NCBI GenBank assembly: GCA_964404895.1
Contig: CAYOLV010000007.1
Location: 97,519 to 161,518, forward strand
Length of the DNA stretch: 64,000 bases
Source of the DNA: JBGSUZ01 sp964404895
GTDB taxonomy: Bacteria > Bacillota > Clostridia > Peptostreptococcales > Acidaminobacteraceae
Reading direction: 5' to 3'
The notes under the pieces are model-generated. The model did not search any database. It saw only the letters and a program-made list of their open reading frames with translations, and was not told the DNA's origin. Shown in pieces: positions 52,152 to 60,659 of this stretch (its first letter is position 1; every line of letters begins with the position of its first letter). Both the position numbers and the translations under genes were made by a program.

Positions 52152-52187
52152 ATGTTACGACTGGCGCAAGGGGAGGCGTTGCCATGA
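52152..52187 (+). CDS. 11-codon leader peptide coupled to the cytosine methylase
   Basis: An ATG at 52152, after the ribosome site GGGAGG (52137-52142), opens an 11-codon frame, MLRLAQGEALP, whose TGA stop overlaps the methylase ATG (ATGA, 52184-52187). The methylase ribosome site GGGGAGG lies within this leader. Probable translational coupling device, or the remnant of a longer gene. Confidence 0.5.
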   Translation: MLRLAQGEALP

Positions 52188-52846
52188 TTACTATGGGAAG
52201 CCTCTTTGATGGAATTGGAGGTTTTCCGCTTGCCGCAGTCCACAATGGTATTGTTCCTTTGTGGGCAAGTGAAATTGAGAATTTTCCAATTGAGGTCACA
52301 AAAATAAGATTTCCTGAAATGCTTCACGTAGGGGATATTACAAAACTTAGTGGAGATACCCTTCCTGTTGTGGACATTATTTGTGGAGGATCTCCTTGTC
52401 AGGATTTATCTGTTGCAGGACAAAGAGCTGGACTTGCCGGTGAGCGATCAGGACTTTTCATGGAACAGATAAGGATAACGAAAGAAATGAGGAGTGAAGA
52501 TGGAAAACGAGGCAAAACAAATGACCTTGTGCGACCTCGATTCTTCGTTTGGGAAAACGTCCCTGGAGCATTTTCATCAGCAGAAGGAGAAGATTTCAAA
52601 GCAGTTCTTGAGGAAACCGCAAGAATTGCTGACAACAACATACTTATACCTCGACCTCCGGGAGGGGTATGGAAATCTGCTGGGTGCATTTTGGGAAGTC
52701 AATTCTCCGTTGCTTGGAGAGTTCTCGATGCTCAACACTGGGGTGTCGCCCAACGACGCAAAAGAATCTTTCTTGTCGCAGATTTTGGAGGATACACCGC
52801 TCCCAAAATATTATTTGAGCAAGACCGCTTGCTTGGGAATACTTAG
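52184..52846 (+). CDS. Cytosine-C5 DNA methyltransferase, catalytic part
   Basis: A 220-residue protein with the N-terminal two thirds of a C5-methyltransferase: motif I GSLFDGIGGF (5-14), motif IV with catalytic Cys72 in GGSPCQDLS, motif VI ENVPGAF (about 124) and motif VIII QRRKRIFLVADF (about 190). The frame then stops after DRLLGNT. The target-recognition region and motifs IX and X are missing here and are encoded by the gene at 52500, in the +1 frame, which overlaps by 347 bases. The two chains could act together as in the two-subunit M.AquI. Not disrupted by a simple point mutation, because the downstream gene has its own start. Confidence 0.88.
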   Translation: MITMGSLFDGIGGFPLAAVHNGIVPLWASEIENFPIEVTKIRFPEMLHVGDITKLSGDTLPVVDIICGGSPCQDLSVAGQRAGLAGERSGLFMEQIRITKEMRSEDGKRGKTNDLVRPRFFVWENVPGAFSSAEGEDFKAVLEETARIADNNILIPRPPGGVWKSAGCILGSQFSVAWRVLDAQHWGVAQRRKRIFLVADFGGYTAPKILFEQDRLLGNT

Positions 52847-53828
52847 AAGGTCGAAAGCTAGAGATAAAGAATTACCATTTCAACTTAAAAAGGCTCTCGA
52901 AATTCAGGCAGGTATGACTCATTTGGATCAAGATTTATCAAGTAATTTGGCTACAGAACTGAGATCATATCACATCAATCAACGAAACGAGGGCATCGAT
53001 CTAAATGGAATATCCGGTGCGTTAATGGCAACTCAAAATATGCAGATGCAGACCTTTATTACAGAGCCTATGATTTGCCTTAACGACCAAGGTGGTAATC
53101 GGATGGATATCACTGAGAATATTACATCCACGTTGAGAGCTTGCATGGGAGGGCATCTGCCGATTGTAACTCAGCACTTTCAAAAGGGTGTTGAATCAGA
53201 AAGGGGAGAAACTGAATTACTTTTCGATAATCATGCGAAGGACTGTAGATACACTGGTCCACTGCATGTAGCTCCCACCATTGCAGCAACATACGGGACA
53301 GGTGGTAATAATGTTCCTTTGGTTTCAAAACACATGAATGACGAAAGTTATTGTATCGCAAGTAACATCATCAATCGGCAAGATAAGAATGGTGGAAATG
53401 GTTGTGGCTTTCAAGAAAATATAAGCTATACCTTGACTACAGCAGACATCCACGCTGTTTGTTCAATCCCGAAAGCTTACCAGAATATCGTTGGAGCTTT
53501 GTGTGTAGGTGATGAAAAAGGAATTGGAAATCAATATGTGAGTCAAGATAAATGCATAATAGACTATCAAGAGATGACATCTGAGAAAACTGAGGATACT
53601 GAAATTGATAAAAGAACATCCTCAATAAATCTTGTTCGGAGATTAACCCCACTAGAATGTGAAAGACTTCAAGGCTTTCCGGATGGGTGGACAGATATAC
53701 CAAAAGCATCAGATAGTCCGAGATATAAAGCTCTCGGAAATAGTGTAGCAGTTCCATGTGTAGATTTTATTATGCATGGAATTGCTTGTTTTTTGAGAAA
53801 AATCAGGCAAGAAGAGGAGGAGCGATAG
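52500..53828 (+). CDS. Overlapping second-frame methyltransferase partner (target recognition, motifs IX-X)
   Basis: A 442-residue protein starting at ATG 52500, with GAGGAG just before it. Residues 1-115 are encoded in the +1 frame over the catalytic gene (overprinting) and contain KQMTLCDLDSSFGKTS, YYLSKTACLGILRR and KARDKELP, segments I recall as conserved in phage and element proteins. The middle region (about 116-370) is polar and Asn/Gln/Gly-rich and may be the target-recognition domain. The C terminus carries motif IX (RRLTPLECERLQGFPDGW) and motif X (RYKALGNSVAVPCV). It therefore supplies the parts absent from the catalytic chain. No endonuclease gene is near. Confidence 0.8.
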   Translation: MENEAKQMTLCDLDSSFGKTSLEHFHQQKEKISKQFLRKPQELLTTTYLYLDLREGYGNLLGAFWEVNSPLLGEFSMLNTGVSPNDAKESFLSQILEDTPLPKYYLSKTACLGILRRSKARDKELPFQLKKALEIQAGMTHLDQDLSSNLATELRSYHINQRNEGIDLNGISGALMATQNMQMQTFITEPMICLNDQGGNRMDITENITSTLRACMGGHLPIVTQHFQKGVESERGETELLFDNHAKDCRYTGPLHVAPTIAATYGTGGNNVPLVSKHMNDESYCIASNIINRQDKNGGNGCGFQENISYTLTTADIHAVCSIPKAYQNIVGALCVGDEKGIGNQYVSQDKCIIDYQEMTSEKTEDTEIDKRTSSINLVRRLTPLECERLQGFPDGWTDIPKASDSPRYKALGNSVAVPCVDFIMHGIACFLRKIRQEEEER

Positions 53829-54086
53829 ATGTACATGTACCCTGACAACCTGAAAGCTAAAGCCACACTTTGGCTTTGGGAACTAAAAGATATAGGCATT
53901 ATTGGAGTGGGACTTCTGATATCTGTATTTGCACTTTCACAGACTGGAATCCTGGTTCCTATAGCGATAACAGCAGTTTATGCCTTTTTAGCAATCCGAT
54001 TTGAGGACACGAGTATTTTGGATTTTATCCGTTATGCCTGTGCCTTTTTTATTTTAAAACCGCAAATGTATGAATGGAGGTTGTAG
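53829..54086 (+). CDS. VirB3-like small membrane protein
   Basis: An 85-residue protein with two adjacent helices (IGIIGVGLLISVFALSQTGI and LVPIAITAVYAFLAIRF) and a short C-terminal amphipathic part, the plan of VirB3/PrgI-like proteins, which always precede VirB4 as here. The start is ATG 53829 after GAGGAGGAGCG. It overlaps or nearly abuts the VirB4 N-terminal gene. Confidence 0.75.
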   Translation: MYMYPDNLKAKATLWLWELKDIGIIGVGLLISVFALSQTGILVPIAITAVYAFLAIRFEDTSILDFIRYACAFFILKPQMYEWRL

Positions 54087-54088
54087 AT

Positions 54089-54694
54089 TTGAAGAATAAT
54101 CGTCAGAAAGAAAAACAAAAGCAGTCCACTAGGGAGCTTATAGGGATCAATGAAATCACGGACTATAGCATTAAAACGGCATATGGGGAACTAGTCTATT
54201 TCATCATTCATCCAACAAACATTTCTGTTTTATCAGAATCAACAGTCAGTGCAAGGATCTATGCCCTCATGACTGTGCTTAAAGGAATTGCTGAGATCGA
54301 AATGCTTTGTCTAAACTCGAAAGAGAACTTTGATGAAAACAAGCAATACCTGAAAAAAAGAATGGAGGAAGAATCAAATCCAGTGATTAGAAAACTACTT
54401 CAAATGGATAGTACGAATCTTGATCGAATGCAGGTTCAAATGGCTACTGCTCGAGAGTTTCTAATCATTATTAGATTAAACAGAGGCGATGAGAAAGGTC
54501 AGAAGGATAATCCTTCAGATGTGTTTCCTTATCTATCAAGAATTGAAAAAAGCCTTAAGGATCAAGGCTTTACTGCTAGACGAGCAGACAATGCTGACAT
54601 TAAGCGATTACTTGGAGTCTACTACGAGCAGAATGTAACGACAGAGAAGTTTGAGGATTATGATGGCGAAAGGTGGGTGATTATCGGTGAGTAA
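54089..54694 (+). CDS. VirB4-associated protein, TTG start
   Basis: A 201-residue soluble protein with helices such as ELVYFIIHPTNISVLSESTV and LLQMDSTNLDRMQVQMATA. It is encoded between VirB3 and VirB4 and resembles the N-terminal non-ATPase part of VirB4-type proteins (TcpF/TraE), so the element may have split VirB4 into two genes. The start is TTG 54089, eight bases after GGAGG (54076-54080); the ATG at 54074 overlaps that site. It overlaps VirB4 by eight bases. Confidence 0.7.
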   Translation: MKNNRQKEKQKQSTRELIGINEITDYSIKTAYGELVYFIIHPTNISVLSESTVSARIYALMTVLKGIAEIEMLCLNSKENFDENKQYLKKRMEEESNPVIRKLLQMDSTNLDRMQVQMATAREFLIIIRLNRGDEKGQKDNPSDVFPYLSRIEKSLKDQGFTARRADNADIKRLLGVYYEQNVTTEKFEDYDGERWVIIGE

Positions 54695-56516
54695 AAAACG
54701 AAGTGAGAAGTTGTCTAGTTATGATAGTGAAAAAATCAAATCCTTTGTCGACATGATTGCTCCATCAGTCATCAAATTCAACGTGGACCATTTCATCTGC
54801 GGTAACACATTCCGCTGTGTTTGGGCACTTCGAGAGTATCCGACAAGCACCAATGAGCAAGCAATTCTAAGACACTTGGGAGAAAAAGATGGTGTTACAC
54901 TGCGTATCTATACAAGACAGGTGACAGCAACTGAAGAAAAGAAAATTATTCATAATGCAGCCAATAAGAACCGCATGCATTCCACAAGCACGAATGACCT
55001 TCAGCAGACCGTCACCGCAGAAAGTAACCTTCAAGATGTGGTTACCTTGGTATCTACCATGCACCGAAATAGAGAACCATTACTTCACTGTGCTGTTTAT
55101 ATTGAACTTACTGCTAGTGATATGGATGGTTTAAAGCTCTTGCAGACGGATGTTCTGACTGAGCTTGTAAGGAGCAAATTGAATGTGGAACGGTTGATGC
55201 TTCGACAGCAGCAGGGCTTTATGTGTGTTGGACCAACGGGTAGAAATGTGTTCGGCAGTCAGTATGAAAGGGTGCTTCCAGCATCCTCAGTCGCTAACTT
55301 ATACCCCTTCAACTATTCTGGGAAGACTGATAGCAACGGCTTTTATTTAGGCAGAGACAAGTACGGATCCAATGTTATCGTAGATTTTGACAAGAGAGAT
55401 GATGATAAAACCAATCCTTGTATCCTCATCTTAGGAAACTCTGGGCAGGGTAAGAGCTATCTTTTGAAACTCATTTTGTGCAACATACTGGAATCTGGCA
55501 AGAATGTCATCTGCCTTGATCCTGAGCATGAGTATGTGGAGCTCGCTGATAACATCGGTGGATGCTTTGTAGATTTGATGTCTGGTGAGTACATGATCAA
55601 TCCGCTTGAACCCAAAACATGGGATGAGGGTGGATCGCCACAAGATAAGGATGCACCCATTGCTTTTAGACAGGCAACAAAACTCAGTCAGCATATTTCA
55701 TTCTTAAAAGACTTCTTTAGATGCTATAAGGATTTTGATGATAAGCATATTGATGTCATTGAGATTATGCTTGGCAAGCTATATAGCAAGTGGAATATCA
55801 GTGACAATACCAATTTTAAAAGCTTAAGCTCCAATGACTACCCAATCCTTTCAGATCTTTATCAGTTGATTGAAGAAGAATATCAAAGCTATGATAAAGG
55901 AAAATTTCAACTTTATACGACAGAATTGCTTCAAGAAATACTCCTTGGACTCCACTCCATGTGTCAGGGGGCTGAAAGTAAATTCTTTAATGGACACACC
56001 AACATCTCATCGAATCGCTTCATCGTGTTTGGCGTGAAAGGCCTGCTGCAGGCTAGTCGAAATGTGAAAAACGCTTTGCTTTTCAACATACTTTCTTTCA
56101 TGAGCGATAAGCTTCTGACGGAAGGAAATACCGCAGCTGGGATTGATGAGCTCTATCTGTTCTTAACCAATCTCACTGCAATTGAATATATCCGAAACTT
56201 TATGAAACGTGTGCGTAAGAAAGAATCATCGGTCATTCTAAGTTCTCAAAACCTTGAAGATTTCAATATCGAGGGGATAAGAGAACTGACAAAACCGCTG
56301 TTCTCCATCCCAACGCATGCGTTTTTATTTAATGCAGGTAATATCGACAAGCAGTTTTACATGGACACCTTGCAGTTAGAAGAATCAGAGTACAATCTCA
56401 TTAAGTTCCCTCAACGTGGCGTCTGCTTATATAAGTGTGGGAACGAACGATATAACCTTGCCGTACATGCCCCGGCATATAAAGAAAAACTGTTTGGAAA
56501 GGCAGGTGGAAGATAA
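54687..56516 (+). CDS. VirB4-type conjugation ATPase
   Basis: A 609-residue motor ATPase of the type IV secretion system (TraE/TcpF/VirB4 family). Walker A is GNSGQGKSYLLKLI (about residue 248), with CLDPEHEYVELADNIGG just after it; the Walker B region is GIDELYLFLTN (about 490), and SSQNLEDFN and RELTKPLFS are the sensor segments. The start is GTG 54687 inside the preceding gene. Its last base is the first base of the next ATG. Marks a genuine DNA- or protein-translocating machine beside the Tad pilus. Confidence 0.93.
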   Translation: MSKKRSEKLSSYDSEKIKSFVDMIAPSVIKFNVDHFICGNTFRCVWALREYPTSTNEQAILRHLGEKDGVTLRIYTRQVTATEEKKIIHNAANKNRMHSTSTNDLQQTVTAESNLQDVVTLVSTMHRNREPLLHCAVYIELTASDMDGLKLLQTDVLTELVRSKLNVERLMLRQQQGFMCVGPTGRNVFGSQYERVLPASSVANLYPFNYSGKTDSNGFYLGRDKYGSNVIVDFDKRDDDKTNPCILILGNSGQGKSYLLKLILCNILESGKNVICLDPEHEYVELADNIGGCFVDLMSGEYMINPLEPKTWDEGGSPQDKDAPIAFRQATKLSQHISFLKDFFRCYKDFDDKHIDVIEIMLGKLYSKWNISDNTNFKSLSSNDYPILSDLYQLIEEEYQSYDKGKFQLYTTELLQEILLGLHSMCQGAESKFFNGHTNISSNRFIVFGVKGLLQASRNVKNALLFNILSFMSDKLLTEGNTAAGIDELYLFLTNLTAIEYIRNFMKRVRKKESSVILSSQNLEDFNIEGIRELTKPLFSIPTHAFLFNAGNIDKQFYMDTLQLEESEYNLIKFPQRGVCLYKCGNERYNLAVHAPAYKEKLFGKAGGR

Positions 56517-57004
56517 TGAATACACAGAGAAATCTAGTGGAACTTAGAAAGAAGAAAGACGAGATTATCGCTGATATGAAAGCTTGCATTACCTATACAC
56601 CAGATCAAGTAAATGATCTGCTATGCCTAATGGAGCAATTTATAAAAGCACAGACAGAAGAACGGCAAAGGCTTATTGGCCAGATTAGAAGATGCATGGA
56701 TGGAGAAATATATGATAATCCTTTTGAGGCCTATTATTGTTATTCAATCGATGACATTGAAAGATTCGACCAGATCCTGAGCAGTTTCATTAATCAAAGT
56801 AAGGGCCTTGGCTATAGACAATTGGAACTTGAAACTGAGGTGCAGCAGGTAGTAAAACAACTGAATCATTTGAATGCCAGTTGCCGTGACGAGTTAATTG
56901 ATCCTTACAGAAGAGAAAAGCTGATAAGTCTGTTTGAAGACGTAGGAAAGCTTCTAAAAATTGATGGCATTAAGGGAACTATCAATGAGCACCGAACATG
57001 GTAA
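56516..57004 (+). CDS. Helical protein of unknown function
   Basis: A 162-residue mostly helical, charged protein (NLVELRKKKDEIIADMKA, then YRQLELETEVQQVVKQLNHL) starting directly at the end of VirB4 (one-base overlap). Coiled-coil propensity at both ends, no membrane part. I do not recognise it. Operon position suggests a transfer accessory, perhaps a VirB4 partner or chaperone. Confidence 0.65.
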   Translation: MNTQRNLVELRKKKDEIIADMKACITYTPDQVNDLLCLMEQFIKAQTEERQRLIGQIRRCMDGEIYDNPFEAYYCYSIDDIERFDQILSSFINQSKGLGYRQLELETEVQQVVKQLNHLNASCRDELIDPYRREKLISLFEDVGKLLKIDGIKGTINEHRTW

Positions 57005-57016
57005 GGCGGTGACTTC

Positions 57017-58066
57017 ATGGACCTACGAGAGCAGAAGTTTGGAATTGAAATTGAAATGACGGGCATTACAAGACAAAGAGCTGCCGAGGTGGTTTCAGAA
57101 TATCTTGGCGGCTATACGGATTATGAGGGAGGTGGGTATGGCACTTATACTGTAGCTGATAGTGAAAACAGAAAGTGGAAACTGGTCAGTGATGCCAGCA
57201 TTCAGTGCCAGAAAAAAGTGGGGAACCGCAAGCAGATTGCCGACCGAGATTACAGTGTTGAACTGGTAAGTCCGATTTGTAGGTATGAGGACATTGAAAA
57301 GATTCAGGAGATGATCCGAGTGCTTAGAGAGGCAGGGGCTTTCAGTAACAAATCCTGTGGCATTCATATTCACATCAATGCAGCACCCTTTGAAGCGTAT
57401 CAGCTCAGAAATTTGGTGAATATTATTGCTTCGAAAGAAGACATGGTCTACCGTGCTTTACAAGTGGATTCACAGAGAGAACGGCGATATTGCAAGAAAA
57501 TCGATTCAGAGTTTCTCGAAAGCATGAACCGCCATAAGCCTAAAACTATAAGTCAGTTGCAGAACCTTTGGTACAAGGGGAACGATGGCAGCTATCAGCA
57601 TTATCATGACAGTAGGTATCACTGCCTTAATCTTCATTCTGTCTTTCAAAAGGGAACGATTGAATTCAGAGCGTTTAATGGAGCTCTTCATGCAGGTAAG
57701 GCGAAAGCTTATGTTCAGTTCTGCATGGCAATTACAGCCCAAGCTTACAATCAACGCTCAGCGAGTCCTATCAAAACGGTATCAGACAATGAGAAATATA
57801 CGTTCCGTGTTTGGCTACTTCGCCTTGGTCTTATCGGAGATGAATTTAAAACAGCACGAAAGCATCTGTTAGATCATCTTGAAGGGAACATCGCATGGAA
57901 ATCCCCAGAACAGGCCATTGCACAGAAAGAAAGGCTTCGAAAGAAAAAGGAGCTAGAGCTCATTGAACCTAGTGAATCAGTAATAAATCAAACAGAATAT
58001 GTAGTCATTGAAGAAATTCAGCAGGAGGAAGAGCCTCCTGCTTTTTCTATGTCTATGGGAATGTAG
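57017..58066 (+). CDS. Amidoligase (COOH-NH2 ligase) family protein
   Basis: A 349-residue member of the amidoligase_2 family, which joins carboxyl and amino groups with ATP using a glutamine-synthetase-like fold. Ordered features: KFGIEIEMTG (Glu-rich metal site), the DRDYSVELVSP strand, GIHIHIN and IEFRAFNGALH. After residue about 300 it has a charged tail ending FSMSMGM. Family work (Aravind group) links such enzymes with cyclotransferases in mobile elements and suggests synthesis of modified peptides or cell-wall amides. The partner cyclotransferase follows directly. Target unknown; a pilin or wall peptide of the element is possible, which is speculation. Confidence 0.85.
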   Translation: MDLREQKFGIEIEMTGITRQRAAEVVSEYLGGYTDYEGGGYGTYTVADSENRKWKLVSDASIQCQKKVGNRKQIADRDYSVELVSPICRYEDIEKIQEMIRVLREAGAFSNKSCGIHIHINAAPFEAYQLRNLVNIIASKEDMVYRALQVDSQRERRYCKKIDSEFLESMNRHKPKTISQLQNLWYKGNDGSYQHYHDSRYHCLNLHSVFQKGTIEFRAFNGALHAGKAKAYVQFCMAITAQAYNQRSASPIKTVSDNEKYTFRVWLLRLGLIGDEFKTARKHLLDHLEGNIAWKSPEQAIAQKERLRKKKELELIEPSESVINQTEYVVIEEIQQEEEPPAFSMSMGM

Positions 58067-58074
58067 GAGGAAAA

Positions 58075-58578
58075 ATGCAGAAAGAAAAACTATATATCGC
58101 CTATGGTAGCAATATGAATTTGCCCCAAATGAAACAACGTTGTCCCACAGCAAAACCAGTGGGGACAACTGAAATCAAAGATTATGAACTTCTTTTCAGA
58201 GGGTCTAAAACAGGTGCTTATGCAACGATAGAACCAAAAGAAGGGAGCTCTGTTCCGGCAATGATTTGGTCTGTGGGTCCCAAGGATGAAATTGCACTAG
58301 ACCGATATGAAGGATATCCGAGATTTTATGACAAGGATTCTGTGGAACTTGAGGTAGATGGTGAGTCTGTGTCGGCTTTTGTCTATGTAATGACAGAAGG
58401 ACATCTACTTGGCATTCCGTCTGATTTTTATCTAAAAACCATTGAAGAAGGCTATCAGGCCGCAGGTTTTGATACGGCAATTCTAGAACAGGCAGTCGAG
58501 TATACCAAAGAACGAATGGCTAATGAGCAAATTGAAGACTACGAACAAGATAATATGTATGGACTCGGGTGGTGGTGA
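58075..58578 (+). CDS. Gamma-glutamylcyclotransferase (AIG2/GGCT fold)
   Basis: A 167-residue cyclotransferase-like protein: the substrate loop YGSNMNLPQMKQRC (residues 9-22), LLFRGSKTGAYATIEPKEGS, and the catalytic Glu region ALDRYEGYP (GGCT fold Glu). It can release 5-oxoproline from gamma-glutamyl peptides. It lies nine bases after the amidoligase gene, a pairing known from other elements, where ligase adds and cyclotransferase removes a glutamyl-type modification. Ends in MYGLGWW. Confidence 0.85.
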   Translation: MQKEKLYIAYGSNMNLPQMKQRCPTAKPVGTTEIKDYELLFRGSKTGAYATIEPKEGSSVPAMIWSVGPKDEIALDRYEGYPRFYDKDSVELEVDGESVSAFVYVMTEGHLLGIPSDFYLKTIEEGYQAAGFDTAILEQAVEYTKERMANEQIEDYEQDNMYGLGWW

Positions 58579-58584
58579 TAAAAA

Positions 58585-59664
58585 ATGGCGGATCCAGTTT
58601 TAGTGGCTAGAGCTGTGGCGATGGCCCTTAGTGATGAAAGAATTAGAAAAAGTGTTGGGTGGACGATAGTTGCTATACTGTCTCCAATCATTGTGTTAAT
58701 CGCTATTCTTTGTGGAATGCTTTCAGGAACTGCAAATCATAACAATGCAGCACTAGAACTGTGCTTTCATGGAGGTGCTATAGCGGGTAATGTACCAGCA
58801 GAGTACCGCGAGCACATCGAGAATATGCGAAGTAGCTTTGCTGTTCTTGATGATGCGATCAAAGAGGTAAGTTCAAATATGGAGGGTGGAGATAGTCTGG
58901 ATTCAACAAGAATCAAGGCTATTTTTTATTCTCTGTATTTCGGCGCCGAGCAGCCATCCCAGGTAAACAGCAAGACATTTGTTGATTGCTTTGTAACTTA
59001 TGAAGAACGAACAAGGTCGGTGATTGGTGAAGACGGAACAACTCATACTGAAGTTTATACCGTTACAGTTCCAATAAAAGACCAGCCTACCATCTATAAA
59101 AATATAGATAAGAAATTGGGCATTACCGTCACAAGTGAAAATAAAGCAAACGCAACAGAAATCTATTATCGGATATTGTACGGAAAACCTGCGCCTACTT
59201 ACGGTAGTGAGTTTGACGATTTTATAAACGGAATTGCAGTTTCAACGGAGCCTTTCATTGGTGAGGATGGGTTCTGTTCGCCTGTCGGTGCTAATTGGAG
59301 GAGTGCTGTGACGAGCGAATTTGGATATCGAGCGGATCCTTTTACCAAAAAGAAAAGAGGGCATGGTGGTATAGATTTGGGGATGCCCAAAGGAACACCT
59401 GTCTACTCGGCTCTAAGCGGTACTGTCATGTTGGTGAGGTACTCAACCTCTGGATATGGCTATCATGTCATTGTTGATCATGGCGGTGGCGTTATCACTT
59501 TGTATGGGCATTGCTCGAAAATTCTTGTTAGTGAGGGAGAATTAGTAACTGTAGGTCAAGAGATTGCCAAGGTAGGCTCTACTGGAAGAAGTACAGGAAA
59601 CCATCTACATTTTGAAATCAGAGTGGGCGGTGAAAAACAAAATCCAAGAAATTACTTACCTTAG
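58585..59664 (+). CDS. M23 family peptidoglycan hydrolase, membrane anchored
   Basis: A 359-residue protein with one N-terminal helix (SVGWTIVAILSPIIVLIAIL), a middle stalk domain of about 170 residues, and a C-terminal M23/LytM endopeptidase with both metal-ligand motifs: HGGIDLG (HxxxD) and HLHFEIR (HxH), plus VIVDHGGGVITLYGH. Such enzymes open the wall for the mating channel in Gram-positive conjugation (role analogous to VirB1, TcpG or CwlT). Directly after the cyclotransferase gene. Confidence 0.9.
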   Translation: MADPVLVARAVAMALSDERIRKSVGWTIVAILSPIIVLIAILCGMLSGTANHNNAALELCFHGGAIAGNVPAEYREHIENMRSSFAVLDDAIKEVSSNMEGGDSLDSTRIKAIFYSLYFGAEQPSQVNSKTFVDCFVTYEERTRSVIGEDGTTHTEVYTVTVPIKDQPTIYKNIDKKLGITVTSENKANATEIYYRILYGKPAPTYGSEFDDFINGIAVSTEPFIGEDGFCSPVGANWRSAVTSEFGYRADPFTKKKRGHGGIDLGMPKGTPVYSALSGTVMLVRYSTSGYGYHVIVDHGGGVITLYGHCSKILVSEGELVTVGQEIAKVGSTGRSTGNHLHFEIRVGGEKQNPRNYLP

Positions 59665-59679
59665 AAAGGACGTGGAGAA

Positions 59680-60255
59680 ATGCTAAAAACAAATGCTATA
59701 TTTTTTAGAAAAGTAAGCGAACTAGAAACACAGCCATGTATGATTGAATCTATACAACTGATGAACCAGAGTGAATATGATGAGCTTTCAAAAGGATTGC
59801 TAAGGGACAGGTCTTTTATTTCAGATAAAAAAGAAGATATGTTCACAGACCCATCTGGACAAACCCACTGTCTGCTTGCACTGAATGAAGAAAGTGGTGA
59901 CGGGATTTTGATTGATAGCAGCGGCTATAACTACGCAAGATACATCAGCTTCATGCCTAATATTAAGGCGTACATTGATCAGCAAATCTCTCAAGTAGCA
60001 GATCAAATCCTACAGGAGGCCGCCGAAAATACATCGAATGGTAGTTGGATTGTGTACTTTGATGAAATCGCTGAACAGCACAGTCTTAATGTGAAAGCGA
60101 ATAACGGAATAGGCACATTGCTTGTGAATGAGCTTCAGGGCAGAGAAGAAATGGCGGAAATTAACTTAGAGGAGGATTGCCTTGATATGACGATTTACCT
60201 CGATTTCTGCAAGAATATCAATCCGTCTGAGCTAGAACAAAACATGGGAATGTAG
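59680..60255 (+). CDS. Conserved element protein (DUF6329-like)
   Basis: A 191-residue soluble acidic protein. GQTHCLLALNEESGDGILID followed by SSGYNYARYISFMPN is a conserved stretch I associate with DUF6329 of clostridial elements. It ends LEQNMGM, another Met-rich tail. Ribosome site AAAGGACGTGGAG. Function unknown. The next gene follows after 11 bases. Confidence 0.72.
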   Translation: MLKTNAIFFRKVSELETQPCMIESIQLMNQSEYDELSKGLLRDRSFISDKKEDMFTDPSGQTHCLLALNEESGDGILIDSSGYNYARYISFMPNIKAYIDQQISQVADQILQEAAENTSNGSWIVYFDEIAEQHSLNVKANNGIGTLLVNELQGREEMAEINLEEDCLDMTIYLDFCKNINPSELEQNMGM

Positions 60256-60266
60256 GGAGGACTACG

Positions 60267-60647
60267 ATGATGAAAAACGAAAATACGATTAAGGTACTGA
60301 AAATTGAACCCGGGAAAATGCCTTATGAAAAAGAAATGGTCAATGACCTTGAAGGGATTCAAGCTGAAGTAGATGGTATGTTTGAATGTGTTTATCTGGA
60401 TAACAACTGCATTGCTGTTGTTAATGAAGAAGGAAAATTGAATGGAATGGAGTTGAATCGAAGGATTGGTAATGACATTATTGCCGGTCCTTTTTTCATT
60501 TGTGGTGATAGCGATGATGGTGAGTTTATTTCATTAACAGATGAGCAGATGGATGTGTTCGCTAGTGAATTTAAGGATGCCCCTGTATTTTCTGGTGATG
60601 AGCCAGAGGCTCAACCGAGAATGATCGTTACTAGTTTCAACTATTAG
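60267..60647 (+). CDS. DUF3846 family protein
   Basis: A 126-residue protein: IKVLKIEPGKMPYEKEM, LNGMELNRRIGNDIIAGPFF and the following GDSDDGEFISL are the DUF3846 core, a family restricted mostly to clostridial mobile elements. The fold is unknown to me. Ribosome site GGGAGG. An ATG at 60270 is an alternative start three bases downstream. Confidence 0.82.
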   Translation: MMKNENTIKVLKIEPGKMPYEKEMVNDLEGIQAEVDGMFECVYLDNNCIAVVNEEGKLNGMELNRRIGNDIIAGPFFICGDSDDGEFISLTDEQMDVFASEFKDAPVFSGDEPEAQPRMIVTSFNY

Positions 60648-60659
60648 GAGGAGCAAATC

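Noticed and set aside
52184..52846. Simple frameshift pseudogene of a cytosine methylase
   Set aside because: The second gene has its own start and ribosome site, extends far upstream of the stop of the first, and its overlapping part looks like conserved protein; decay would not give this.
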